DNA of 64,000 bases from DASRDZ01 sp035569495 (GTDB lineage: Bacteria > Chloroflexota > Dormibacteria > Aeolococcales > Aeolococcaceae): positions 1-64,000 of the forward strand of contig DATMMX010000044.1 of NCBI GenBank assembly GCA_035569495.1. Direction: 5' to 3'. The notes beneath the pieces were generated by a model that saw nothing but the letters and a program-made list of their open reading frames with translations, was not told the DNA's origin and made no database searches. This document shows positions 26,944-35,471 of this stretch, piece by piece. Both the position numbers and the translations under genes were made by a program. Each line of letters begins with the position of its first letter. The first letter of the stretch is position 1.

Positions 26944-28290
26944 TCACGTCCGCGGCGTCGCGACCCCGTATTGACGCGGGCCGCCTCGCCGCACACGATG
27001 CAGCCAGGACCGGCGCCGGTGTTGCGGCCAGCTCACGCCAAAACTCGCGCCTCCCTCGGGGGCGGTGCCGATCTCCCATGCGCCGCGGGTGCCCTGCACC
27101 ACTGCGTCGGCGATGGCCAGGCCGAGACCGCTCGCGCCCGCGGTGCCGTCGAGGCGGTGGAAGCGCGCCAGGATTCGGTCGCGCTCTGCCGGCGGCACGC
27201 CGGGCCCCGAGTCGTCGACGGAGAGGCGCAGGCGTCCGCCGCCGCCGTCGACGCGGACCACGACGTTCCCGCCAGCGGGCGTGACCCGGCAGGCGTTGTC
27301 GAGCAGGACACCGAGCAGCCGCTCCATCCACTCCTCGGGCGCGCGCAGCAGTGGCACGCCGGAGCCCGCGACCTCGACGCGCAGCCGCACGTTCGCGCGC
27401 TCCGCAACGCGGCCGAACCGCGCCACTGCGGCGGTGGCGACGGCCGCCACGTCGAGCGGCGAGGACTGCGGCGCACGCCGTTCGCTGTCGTAGCGAGCCA
27501 GCCAGAGCAGGCCGTCGACGGTGCCGCGCAAACGGCGTCCCTCCGCCGCGATGCGCGTCAACACCGTCTCGGCAGGTTCGACGCCGGGGTCGCGCAGGGC
27601 CAGCGCCGTCTCGGCTTCGATGACGCTGAGCGGAGTGCGCAGCTCGTGCGACGCGTCGGCGGTGAAGTCGAGCTGGGCGCGGCGCGCGCGCTCGACCGGA
27701 GCGATGGCGCGCAGTCCAACCAGCAGCGTCACGGCGAACACGCCCAGCAGCAGCAGCACGCCGATCACCAGTGACGACGGCAACGGGAGTCCGGTGACCA
27801 GCGCCCCGACGTCGGTCGCGGCGATGACGCGTCCGCCGAGAACGTCTGCGGAGTCGATGCGATAGGGACGCGAGTCGAGGACGATGTCGCGCGGATAGGG
27901 TCCGGACAGCGAATCCGCGGGCAGAGACGGCGCCGCCGGGGTGGAGGCGAGCACTCTCCCGCTGGTGTCGATGGCCCACAGGGCAGTGACCACGGTGACC
28001 TGACGCTTGTCCGGCCCGATGGCATCGGCGATGCCCGTGCTCGAGCTGCCCGCGAGCTGCGCCGCGACCTCCTGGCTGGAGAGGGCCACGCTGCCCTTTC
28101 CCGCCCACCGGCCGGTGATCTTGCCGAGGTATGCCTGCAGCTGGAGGTCGACGTCGGAGGTGCGCGTCGAGCGCTGCTGGTGGTCGAGGATCACCCCGGC
28201 GACACCCAGTGCCAGCGCGGCAATCAAGGTGGCCACCATCGCGACGCGCAGCGCGCTGCGACGCGCCGGTCCGCCGGTCCTGTCGCTCAT
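26944..28290 (-). CDS. Sensor histidine kinase
   Basis: 448 residues. TM1 (about 15-37), an extracytoplasmic sensor region (about 38-160), TM2 (about 172-195), then HisKA with the phospho-acceptor His at about 215 in DASHELRTPLSVIEAE. The ATPase domain has the N box LLDNACRVTPAGG, G1 DDSGPGVP and G2 SGLGLAIADAVV. No HAMP domain is obvious between TM2 and HisKA; the link is very short. It overlaps the response regulator stop by 4 bp (ATGA), so the two are one operon with the regulator first. The signal is unknown; the divergent export operon suggests an envelope stress or a toxic compound. Confidence 0.94.
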   Translation of the reverse strand: MSDRTGGPARRSALRVAMVATLIAALALGVAGVILDHQQRSTRTSDVDLQLQAYLGKITGRWAGKGSVALSSQEVAAQLAGSSSTGIADAIGPDKRQVTVVTALWAIDTSGRVLASTPAAPSLPADSLSGPYPRDIVLDSRPYRIDSADVLGGRVIAATDVGALVTGLPLPSSLVIGVLLLLGVFAVTLLVGLRAIAPVERARRAQLDFTADASHELRTPLSVIEAETALALRDPGVEPAETVLTRIAAEGRRLRGTVDGLLWLARYDSERRAPQSSPLDVAAVATAAVARFGRVAERANVRLRVEVAGSGVPLLRAPEEWMERLLGVLLDNACRVTPAGGNVVVRVDGGGGRLRLSVDDSGPGVPPAERDRILARFHRLDGTAGASGLGLAIADAVVQGTRGAWEIGTAPEGGASFGVSWPQHRRRSWLHRVRRGGPRQYGVATPRT

Positions 28291-28955
28291 CGCACCACCA
28301 GCCGCCAGCCGATGCCGCGTTCGGTGTGCAGGACGACGCCGGCGCCGTCCAGCTTGCTGCGCAGGCGGGCGATGTGCTTGTCGATGGTGTTGGAGCCGAT
28401 GGGGTCGGTCTCGTCCTGCCAGGCGTGCTCGGCGATGGCACGGCGCGTGACGGTGGCGGGGTGGCGGCGCATCAGCAGCTCGAGGATGGCGATCTCCGTC
28501 GGCGTCACCAGCAGGCGGCGACCGGCGAGGCTGACCACGCGCGTGGCCGGGTCGAGCACCACGCCGCCGACAGAGAGCTGCGGACCCGCGGTCTGCGGTG
28601 GCCGGCGCAGCAGGGCGCGCAGCCGGGCGAGCAGCTCGTCGAAGTCGAACGGCTTGATCAGGTAGTCGTCGGCGCCGCTGTCGAGTCCCTCGACCCGGTC
28701 GGCGGCCGCGTCGCGCGCAGTGAGCATCAAGACGGGGAGATGGCTGCCGGCGGCACGCATGGTGCGCAGTGCCTCGATGCCCGTGCCCTGGGGCATGCGC
28801 CAGTCGAGCACCGCGGCGGCGTAGTCGTGGTGCGTCAGCATGAGCAGGACGTCCTCACCGGTGGCCACCGAGTCGACCGCATAGCCGCTGCGCGTCAGCC
28901 CGCGCTCCAGGGCAGAGCGCAGGGCCGCGTCGTCCTCGGCGAGGAGGACGCGCAT
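28287..28955 (-). CDS. OmpR/PhoB-family response regulator
   Basis: 222 residues. The receiver domain (1-115) has acidic residues AEDD, the phospho-acceptor Asp at about 51 in AVLDWRMPQ, a T/S in MLTARD and Lys in YLIKPFD. The C-terminal winged helix (about 125-222) contains VTPTEIAILELLMRRHPATVTR and SNTIDKHIARLRSKL. MRVLLAEDD at 28955 is the normal start; a frame extension to 28991 adds 12 residues not seen in the family. It precedes the kinase gene in the operon. Two 19-bp direct repeats upstream, in the intergenic region shared with the export operon, are candidate binding sites. Confidence 0.93.
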   Translation of the reverse strand: MRVLLAEDDAALRSALERGLTRSGYAVDSVATGEDVLLMLTHHDYAAAVLDWRMPQGTGIEALRTMRAAGSHLPVLMLTARDAAADRVEGLDSGADDYLIKPFDFDELLARLRALLRRPPQTAGPQLSVGGVVLDPATRVVSLAGRRLLVTPTEIAILELLMRRHPATVTRRAIAEHAWQDETDPIGSNTIDKHIARLRSKLDGAGVVLHTERGIGWRLVVR

Positions 28956-29023
28956 CAGGGAGGGGTCTTGCGCGAGTGCATGCACCGGCATGGGACCACG
29001 GTGCGAGCGCGATGCGCAAGCGG

Positions 29024-29042
29024 CGCTGTCCCGATTTCGTCA
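29024..29042. promoter_or_regulatory. Candidate response-regulator box, copy 1
   Basis: CGCTGTCC, 7 nt, GTCA. It matches copy 2 (29061-29079) at 16 of 19 positions in the same orientation, 37 bp apart, between the divergent two-component and export operons. Confidence 0.45.
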
Positions 29043-29060
29043 GGTTCGCAGCGATCTCGC

Positions 29061-29079
29061 CGCTGTCCTGGTTTGGTCA
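29061..29079. promoter_or_regulatory. Candidate response-regulator box, copy 2
   Basis: CGCTGTCCTGGTTTGGTCA, the second direct repeat, 56 bp upstream of the lipoprotein start. Confidence 0.45.
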
Positions 29080-29134
29080 TCTGCGGCGCAGTAGGTTGCG
29101 GCCCGTTGTGACCAGAACTCAGGAACCACCCGCG

Positions 29135-29707
29135 ATGATGACACTCCGCAGCCTGGCCCGCACCGCTCTGGCGGTGCCGGTGGTCCTCGTCGCCGTGCTG
29201 GCCGCGGGATGCGGCAGCCCGGCGTCTCCCGGCGTCGCCAGCATCGGCGGCTCCGGCTCTGCCTCGCCGACCCCCAGCCACAGCGTGGACGTCGTGGCGA
29301 TCATCACCCACTTCGCACAGTGCGCCCGGCAGCACGGGGCGGCCGGCGTGCCCGATCCGGCGCTGGACGCTGCTGGCCAGCCCGATTTCCAGCCCTTGAA
29401 ACAGGCCATGAGCGGGATGCCGCAGAACGTCCAGCAGGCGGTGGCCGGCGCCTGCAGCTCGATCCTCGCCGCGCTGCCCCCGCCGCCCCCGCCCGACGCC
29501 GCCGCCATGCACGCCCTCACCCAGTACGCCGCGTGCATGCGTGGCCACGGGGTGGCCAACTTTCCCGATCCCGACCCCCAGACCGGGCGCTTCGTCGTGC
29601 CCCCTGGTATGGACGGAAAGGCGAACCCATACCTGCAGGCGGCGACGACCTGCGGCGGGGCCCTGCCTCATGGGGTCACTCCCCGCTTCAACGCGCAGGG
29701 CGGCTGA
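29135..29707 (+). CDS. Lipoprotein with paired Cys-HG-PDP motifs
   Basis: 190 residues. A lipoprotein signal peptide ends in LAAGCGS, with the lipidated Cys near residue 27. The mature protein carries two copies of a motif of form C-x-R-x-H-G-x-x-(x)-P-D-P: CARQHGAAGVPDPALD and CMRGHGVANFPDPDPQTG, plus further Cys residues that could form disulfides (CSS..., CGG). Similar lipoproteins occur next to MacA/MacB-type exporters in high-GC Gram-positives, as here. Its stop overlaps the next start (TGATG), so it is translationally coupled. It may be an accessory or substrate-binding component of the exporter; this is inference. Confidence 0.8.
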   Translation: MMTLRSLARTALAVPVVLVAVLAAGCGSPASPGVASIGGSGSASPTPSHSVDVVAIITHFAQCARQHGAAGVPDPALDAAGQPDFQPLKQAMSGMPQNVQQAVAGACSSILAALPPPPPPDAAAMHALTQYAACMRGHGVANFPDPDPQTGRFVVPPGMDGKANPYLQAATTCGGALPHGVTPRFNAQGG

Positions 29708-31299
29708 TGACTGGCATCTCGACCAAGGGCGTCGCGGTGGCCCTCGGGCTCGCCGCCCTCGCCGCCGCCTTCTGGGTGCAGCCGTGGCACACCACCGGCG
29801 CGGCGGCTCTGCCGAGCAGCACAGCGCCCCTGGGCACGGCGCAGATCCGCCGGATGGACCTCGCCGCCACCGCGGTGCTCCAGGGGCTTCTCGGCTACGC
29901 CAGCCCCAGCACCGTGGCCACCCAGATCCCGGCCACGAGCAGCCAGGCCACGCCACTGCAGGCCGAGGCCGCGGTGCGCGGCGCCAACCAGCAGCTGGCC
30001 GCGGCGCGCGCAGCCCTCGCCGACACGCAGTCGATCGACCAGGTGACCGCCACCCAGGCTGGCGCCGCGCTGGCCAGGACGCAGCAACAGCGCACCACCG
30101 ACCAGCAGACCCTCGACGCCGACCAGGCCCGCCTCACCACCGACACGGCGCAGCAGCAGCACGACTGCGGCCAGTCGCCGCCCGCGGCCGCCTGCAGCGC
30201 CGACCAGCAGGCGGTGCAGCACGACCAGCAGGCGGTGGCGGCCGACCAGCAGGCGGTGGCGCACGACACCGAGGCGATCACCTCCGCCCAGGAGGCCGTC
30301 GACGCCGGCGGGCCCCATGCCCGCCAGGCGGAGGACGCCCAGGCATCCGCGCTCGCCGCCGCGGAGATCGCCCTGGCCTCGGCCCAGGCGCAGCTCGACG
30401 CCCTCCGTGCGGGCACTGTCGACGTGGTCACCGCCCTGCCCGACGCCGGCCAGGTGATCGACCGCGGCCAGTCGCTGTACAGCCTGGGCGGGCGTCCGGT
30501 GCCGCTCCTCTTCGGCACGGTTCCCGCCTACCGCGCCCTCGGCCCCGGCAGCCCGGACGGCCCCGACATCACCCAGCTGGAGGACAACCTCAACCAGCTC
30601 GGCGCCGGACAGGGGCTGCCCCTCGACGGCCACTGGTCGGCGGCGCTCACCGCGGCGGTGGGGCGCTGGCAGGCGGCGCTGGGCGTGCCCCCGGCCGGCG
30701 CCGTCGGCACCGGCGAGATCGTGTTCCTGCCCGCCGCCGTGCGTGTCGCCTCGCCGCGCATCGCCGTGGGAGCTGCCGCGCCGCCGGGCACCGCGGTGCT
30801 CGACGTCACCGGCACGGCGCGGGTGGTCACCGCCTCGCTCCCCGTCCTGCAGGCGCCCGCGGTCCACACGGGTGACGCCGTCAGCGTCGCGCTCCCCGAC
30901 GGCCACTCCACGGTGGCTGGGCACGTCGCCTCGGTGGCCAGCTCGGTGGCCAGTCCCACCGGCGGCCAGGCGGGCCAGCAGCAGACCCAGGGCAACGGCG
31001 CTCCGCAGGCGCAGGTGACCGTGACCGTCAGCATCGACGACCCCAGCAAGGCGGCGGCGTTCGACGCCGCGCCGGTGTCGGTGAGCGTGGTCACCCGCAG
31101 CGTCCACGGCGTGCTCGCCGTGCCGGTCAACGCCCTGGTCGCCCTGGCCGAGGGCGGCTACGCGGTCGAGGTGGTGGCTTCGGGCGGCGCCCATCGCCTC
31201 GTCGCCGTCACCCCCGGGCTGTTCGACCAGGCGGCCATGGTCGAAGTGCAGGGCGCCGGGCTGCACGAGGGGATGACCGTGGTGGTGCCTGCCCAATGA
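29707..31299 (+). CDS. MacA/HlyD-like adaptor with peptidoglycan-binding-like domain
   Basis: 530 residues. One N-terminal membrane helix (about 6-24). Residues 70-230 are a long Gln/Ala/Asp-rich coiled coil with repeated DQQAV.HD units, the alpha-hairpin of membrane-fusion proteins. Residues about 285-335 (DITQLEDNLNQLGAG...AVGRWQAALGV) match a peptidoglycan_binding_1-type fold, and the remainder is a beta-barrel/membrane-proximal domain ending in VPVNALVALAEGGYAVEVV. It is the adaptor of the tripartite-like export system encoded by the next two genes. The ATPase gene begins within its stop (ATGA overlap). Confidence 0.85.
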   Translation: MTGISTKGVAVALGLAALAAAFWVQPWHTTGAAALPSSTAPLGTAQIRRMDLAATAVLQGLLGYASPSTVATQIPATSSQATPLQAEAAVRGANQQLAAARAALADTQSIDQVTATQAGAALARTQQQRTTDQQTLDADQARLTTDTAQQQHDCGQSPPAAACSADQQAVQHDQQAVAADQQAVAHDTEAITSAQEAVDAGGPHARQAEDAQASALAAAEIALASAQAQLDALRAGTVDVVTALPDAGQVIDRGQSLYSLGGRPVPLLFGTVPAYRALGPGSPDGPDITQLEDNLNQLGAGQGLPLDGHWSAALTAAVGRWQAALGVPPAGAVGTGEIVFLPAAVRVASPRIAVGAAAPPGTAVLDVTGTARVVTASLPVLQAPAVHTGDAVSVALPDGHSTVAGHVASVASSVASPTGGQAGQQQTQGNGAPQAQVTVTVSIDDPSKAAAFDAAPVSVSVVTRSVHGVLAVPVNALVALAEGGYAVEVVASGGAHRLVAVTPGLFDQAAMVEVQGAGLHEGMTVVVPAQ

Positions 31300-31985
31300 G
31301 TGGCGCCGCCGTCCTGGAGCTCGTCGATGTGGTCAAGGAGTACCCGTCGCGCCCGCCGGTGGCCGCCCTGGCGGGCGTGGACCTCCGCGTCGAGGCGGGC
31401 GAGCTGGTCGCCGTGACGGGTCGGTCGGGGAGCGGGAAGAGCACGCTGCTGCACATCGCCGGTGCCCTGGAGCGGGCCACCCGGGGCCTGGTCCGCCTCG
31501 GCGGCGACGACGTGGCCGGGCTGCCCGACCGCGCCCTCAGCGCCGTGCGGGCGCGGCGGATCGGCTTCGTCTTCCAGCAGTTCCACCTGCTCGGTCACCT
31601 CGACGTCGTCGACAACGTCGCCACCGGGCTCCTCTATCGGGGCGTCGGGCACCGGCAGCGACGGGAGGCGGCGGTCGAGGTGCTCGAACGTGTCGGCATG
31701 GGCCACCGCATCGGCCACCGGCCCGACCAGCTCAGCGGCGGCGAGCGCCAGCGAGTGGCCATCGCCCGCGCCGTGGTCGGCGAGCCCGACGTCGTCTTCG
31801 CCGACGAGCCCACCGGCAACCTCGACAGCACCACCGGGACGGAGATCGTCGACCTGCTGCTGGGGCTGAACGCGTCGGGCACCACGGTGGTGGTGATCAC
31901 CCACGACGGCGAGGTGGCGGCGCGCATGCAGCGGCGGGTCGAGCTGCGCGACGGGCGAATCGTCGCCGACGAGGCGGGTCGATGA
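31296..31985 (+). CDS. ABC transporter ATP-binding protein (MacB/LolD type)
   Basis: 229 residues. Walker A GRSGSGKST at about 43, Q-loop FVFQQFHLLGHLDVVDNV, signature LSGGERQRVAIARA, Walker B DVVFADEPTGNLDS and the switch His in VVVITHD. Sequence pattern is of the LolD/MacB/FtsE-like group. It is fused by ATGA overlaps to the adaptor before it and the permease after it. Unlike E. coli MacB, ATPase and permease are separate polypeptides. Confidence 0.96.
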   Translation: MSGAAVLELVDVVKEYPSRPPVAALAGVDLRVEAGELVAVTGRSGSGKSTLLHIAGALERATRGLVRLGGDDVAGLPDRALSAVRARRIGFVFQQFHLLGHLDVVDNVATGLLYRGVGHRQRREAAVEVLERVGMGHRIGHRPDQLSGGERQRVAIARAVVGEPDVVFADEPTGNLDSTTGTEIVDLLLGLNASGTTVVVITHDGEVAARMQRRVELRDGRIVADEAGR

Positions 31986-33184
31986 GCAGTCCGCTCGCCG
32001 CGCCCGCGCGGCTGCGCCCGACCGACGTGCTGCGCACGGCCGGTGCCGGGATGCGGGCACGCCGGCTGCGCACCGCTCTCAGCGCGCTGGGCGTCGCCAT
32101 CGGCATCGCGGCGGTCGTCGGCGTGCTGGGCATCTCGGAGTCGAGCCGGGCCGACCTGATCGCCCAGCTCGATCGCCTCGGCACCAACCTGCTCTCGGTG
32201 CAGCCGGGGCACGACCTCAGCGGGGACCAGGTCGAGCTGCCCGCAGCCGCGCCGGGGATGGTCGCGCGCATCGGTCCGGTCACCGCCAGCGCCTCGACCG
32301 GACACGTCGTCGGCGCCACGGTGCGGCGCAGCGACCTCGTGCCCGCCTTCGACACCGGAGGCCTGCAGGTCCAGGCCGCCTCCCCCGACCTGCTGGCCAC
32401 CCTCGGCGGCCAGCTCTCGGCGGGAACCTTCCTCACCGCCGCGCGGACCGGCTACCCCAGCGTGGTGCTCGGCGCGGCCGCCGCGCGCCACCTCGGCGTG
32501 GTCGGGGTGAATCCCGACGTGCGGGTGTGGATCGCCGGCCGCTGGTTCGCGGTCACCGGGGTGCTGGCCCCACTCACCCTGGCGCCGGAGATCGACCGCA
32601 GCGCCCTGATCGGCTACCCCGCCGCGCAGCAGCTCCTCGACTTCGACGGCCGGGCGACCACCATCTACGTGCGCACCGATCCCAGCCAGGTCAACGCGGT
32701 GCGGGGGGTGCTCGGCCAGACGGTCAACCCCCCGCACCCCGACCAGGTGCTGGTGACCCGCCCCTCCGACGTGCTGGCCGCCCGCGCCGCCGCCGACACC
32801 GCGCTCACCGGTCTGGCCCTCGGCCTCGGCGCCGTCGCCCTGCTGGTGGGCGGCGTGGGCATCGCCAACATCATGGTGATCGCCGTGCTGGAGCGGCGCC
32901 ATGAGGTCGGGCTGCGCCGCGCCCTCGGCGCGACGCGCGGGCAGGTGGCGACGCAGTTCCTCATCGAAGCGCTGCTCGTCTCGGTGGTGGGCGGCGTCAG
33001 CGGGACGGTGCTCGGCACCGGCGCCACCGCCATCGCCGCGGCGACGCGCGGGTGGACCGCGGTGGTCCCGCCCGCTGCCGTGATCGGAGGCCTGGCGGCT
33101 GCCGTCGTCGTCGGGACGGCGGCGGGCTTGTATCCCGCGCTGCGGGCGGCTCGCCTGGCACCGACGGAGGCGCTGCGGGCCTGA
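31982..33184 (+). CDS. ABC transporter permease, MacB/FtsX family
   Basis: 400 residues. TM1 near 36-60 (ALSALGVAIGIAAVVGVLGISES), a large extracytoplasmic MacB_PCD-type domain (about 62-270), and three C-terminal helices (about 275-300, 325-350, 360-385). GATRGQVATQFLIEALLVSVVGG is the conserved FtsX-domain loop. It completes a four-gene lipoprotein-adaptor-ATPase-permease operon. Likely exports a peptide, antibiotic or lipid-linked substrate by mechanotransmission. A 9-bp stem containing its stop codon lies immediately downstream. Confidence 0.94.
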   Translation: MSSPLAAPARLRPTDVLRTAGAGMRARRLRTALSALGVAIGIAAVVGVLGISESSRADLIAQLDRLGTNLLSVQPGHDLSGDQVELPAAAPGMVARIGPVTASASTGHVVGATVRRSDLVPAFDTGGLQVQAASPDLLATLGGQLSAGTFLTAARTGYPSVVLGAAAARHLGVVGVNPDVRVWIAGRWFAVTGVLAPLTLAPEIDRSALIGYPAAQQLLDFDGRATTIYVRTDPSQVNAVRGVLGQTVNPPHPDQVLVTRPSDVLAARAAADTALTGLALGLGAVALLVGGVGIANIMVIAVLERRHEVGLRRALGATRGQVATQFLIEALLVSVVGGVSGTVLGTGATAIAAATRGWTAVVPPAAVIGGLAAAVVVGTAAGLYPALRAARLAPTEALRA

Positions 33185-33208
33185 GGGTGCCCGCTGCGTG
33201 CGCCCTCA
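33182..33208. terminator. Bidirectional hairpin containing both convergent stop codons
   Basis: TGAGGGTGC pairs with GCGCCCTCA (9 bp with one G-U) over a 9-nt loop. The stem's outer bases are the TGA of the permease and the TCA (reverse TGA) of the TIGR03118 gene. Confidence 0.5.
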
Positions 33209-34384
33209 GCCGCCCGCCGCGGTGATCGCTCCGAAGAGCCCGTCGGTCTCGCCGTTGAGGCCCGCGGTGAAGAAGAGCGTGGTGGTCGGGCCGGCGGCGC
33301 TGCCGTTGCCGAACCTCAGCCCCCACAGCCCCTCGTTGACCAGCGGCCGCCCGTCGGCCCCGCGCAGGGCGCCGGCGAACTGACCGCCCGTGCTGTAGGC
33401 GTGGATGGTGCCGTCCCCGAAGTTGCCGACCAGCAGGTCTCCACTGAAGCGACCGAAGCCGGATGCCGGCGCCATCGCCATGCCCCACGGGGAGTTCAGC
33501 AGGCCGTGGCGCACCAGACGGTCGAGCAGAACACCTGAGGTGCTGTACAGGTCGACGAAGCCGTGGCCCTGCCCGGCGACGTCGTCGTGCTTGGCCGCGT
33601 TCTGCAGTGCGTAGCTGACCAGCAGGCCCTGGGGCACGGCGGTGATGCCGAAGGGGGCGTAGCCGGCGGGGATCATGGCGTCGGCGAAAGCCCCGCCGCC
33701 GGGCGTCACCTGGTTGAACGAGGTGTCGAAGACGTCGACGGTGCCGGCGCGGAAGTTGGTGGCGTACAGCTGGTTCGCGCCGCCGGCCGCGGCCAGCGCC
33801 AGGCCCTTGTAGACGGCGCCGTTCTGCGCGCTGGGAACGGTCGAATGGTCGACGGTGGTGATTGCGCTGGCGAGGTCGACGGTCGGGCTCCAGGCCGCGA
33901 TGGTGCCGTCCTCGGTGGCGAAGATGAAGAAGGAGTCTGCGGATCTGCCGTTGGCGCTGAGCGTGAAGCCCGCGCCTCGAGCGAAGACCACACCCGTTGG
34001 CGCGCCCGGGTTGCCGCCGATTCCGGGGATGATCACGTGCGGGATCAACGCCTTGCCGTTGTTCAGGAAGACCTTGTTGCCGGTGCCGAGGTAGAGCGTG
34101 GTGACGCCGGCGTTGTTGTCCGAAACCCAGAACGGCGTCGCCGGCCCGGCGACGATGCCCCACGGGTTCTTGAGGTCGACGTCGGTCTGGGCGGCGCGAC
34201 CCGCGATGTCGGAAACCAGCGCGGTCTCCGAGTACCCGTCCTTGGCCGCGGACGCTGTGATCAGTGGCTGCGCGGTGAACGCGCCCACCGCGGCACCGGC
34301 GACCGCCACAGCGAGCGCGGTGCGCCCGGTGCGTCGGCCACGGCCCGTCGGAGTGCTGGAAACGTTCGATGCGAAGACATTCAT
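33206..34384 (-). CDS. TIGR03118-family secreted beta-propeller protein
   Basis: 392 residues. Signal peptide (about 1-46, with RRTGR... preceding the hydrophobic core). The mature protein is the TIGR03118 type: DLKNPWGIVAGPATPFWVSDNNAGVTTLY near the start, TEDGTIAAWSP, YKGLALA...LYATNFRAGTVDVFD, and the ending LWGLRFGNG...LFFTAGLNGETDGLFGAI. It is predicted to be extracellular, NHL-like. Role unknown. ATG supported by AGGAGG 9 nt upstream. The start is isolated from argB by about 147 bp, so it is its own unit. Confidence 0.9.
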   Translation of the reverse strand: MNVFASNVSSTPTGRGRRTGRTALAVAVAGAAVGAFTAQPLITASAAKDGYSETALVSDIAGRAAQTDVDLKNPWGIVAGPATPFWVSDNNAGVTTLYLGTGNKVFLNNGKALIPHVIIPGIGGNPGAPTGVVFARGAGFTLSANGRSADSFFIFATEDGTIAAWSPTVDLASAITTVDHSTVPSAQNGAVYKGLALAAAGGANQLYATNFRAGTVDVFDTSFNQVTPGGGAFADAMIPAGYAPFGITAVPQGLLVSYALQNAAKHDDVAGQGHGFVDLYSTSGVLLDRLVRHGLLNSPWGMAMAPASGFGRFSGDLLVGNFGDGTIHAYSTGGQFAGALRGADGRPLVNEGLWGLRFGNGSAAGPTTTLFFTAGLNGETDGLFGAITAAGG

Positions 34385-34531
34385 CGCGATCTGCCTCCTG
34401 GGATTTCCATGCCAGTCCCTCGCCGCACGGGGGGCAGCAACAAGGACAAATACGACGTGCTGTTACACGATGAGCGCTGGTTGCGCCGATGGGACCCCGG
34501 TTTTCAGGGCCGTAAGCCCGCGCCCAGGACC

Positions 34532-35452
34532 TCAGATCGCGCCAGGGAAGACGTGCACGCCGTCCCGGCTGCGCGTGCGGGCCGAGCTGCGCACCAGCGT
34601 GGTGCCGACCTGCTGGTCGGTCAGCAGTGCGCGCAGCAGCGCGTGCGGGATGCGTCCGTCGAGGATGTGCACCGTCGACGTGCCCTGCAGCGCGCGGAGC
34701 GCTGCGTCGATCTTGGGGATCATGCCGCCGGTCACGACGCCGGCCTCGACGAGGACACGCGCGCGGTCGGCGGTGAGCTCGGGGATGAGTTCGCCGTCGC
34801 GATCGCGGACACCGGGGACATCGGTGAGCAGCACCAGGGCGCCGGCGTCGAGGGCGAGCGCCAGCTCGGCGGCCGCCGCGTCGGCGTTGACGTTGTAGGT
34901 GTGGCCGTCGGCGCCGCGGGCGAGCGTGGCGACCACGGGAATGCCGCCGGCATCGAGCACCGCCTCGACGCGGGTCGGGTCGGTGCGAACCACGTCGCCG
35001 ACGTAGCCGAGATCCTCGTCCCCGGGCTCTTCGTGAGGCAGGGCGAGCAGCGTGGAGCCGTCCTCACCCGACAGCGTCACCGCGTTGCCGCCCAGACGGC
35101 GCAACCCGGCGGCCAGCGTCGGGCCGACCTGCTTGGTGAGCACCGTCTTGACGATCTCGATGGTCTGCCCGTCGGTCACCCGAAGGCCGTGGCGGAAGCG
35201 CGGCTCGATCCCGGCGCGACGCTGCGCCTCGGTGATCTCGGGGCCGCCGCCGTGCACCAACACGGTGCGCGTTCCGACCAGGCGCAGCAGCGCGACGTCG
35301 GCGAGGATGGCGTCCGGGCCGGCCGCCTGGATGGCGGCGCCGCCGAGCTTGACGACGACGGTCTGGGCGGCAACCCGCTGCAGCGACGGCAGCGCGTCGA
35401 CGAGCCCGTCGACGTCGGGGGGAGTGCGTGGTGTCGAGACGAGGGTCAGCAT
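34532..35452 (-). CDS. argB: Acetylglutamate kinase
   Basis: 306-residue amino-acid-kinase-fold enzyme that phosphorylates N-acetylglutamate in arginine synthesis. Motifs: VVVKLGGAAI with the phosphate-binding Lys, LVHGGGPEITEAQRRAG, GNAVTLSGEDG, YNVNADAAAAELALAL, LLTDVPGVRDRDG and GGMIPKIDAALRAL. An N-terminal helix (VDALPSLQRVAAQ) of the kind found in arginine-inhibited hexameric enzymes is present, so feedback control is plausible. It lies 19 bp after argJ. A C-terminal tail (TRSRDGVHVFPGAI) is slightly longer than usual. Confidence 0.95.
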   Translation of the reverse strand: MLTLVSTPRTPPDVDGLVDALPSLQRVAAQTVVVKLGGAAIQAAGPDAILADVALLRLVGTRTVLVHGGGPEITEAQRRAGIEPRFRHGLRVTDGQTIEIVKTVLTKQVGPTLAAGLRRLGGNAVTLSGEDGSTLLALPHEEPGDEDLGYVGDVVRTDPTRVEAVLDAGGIPVVATLARGADGHTYNVNADAAAAELALALDAGALVLLTDVPGVRDRDGELIPELTADRARVLVEAGVVTGGMIPKIDAALRALQGTSTVHILDGRIPHALLRALLTDQQVGTTLVRSSARTRSRDGVHVFPGAI

Positions 35453-35471
35453 TCTGGTGGTCCTTGGTCGT

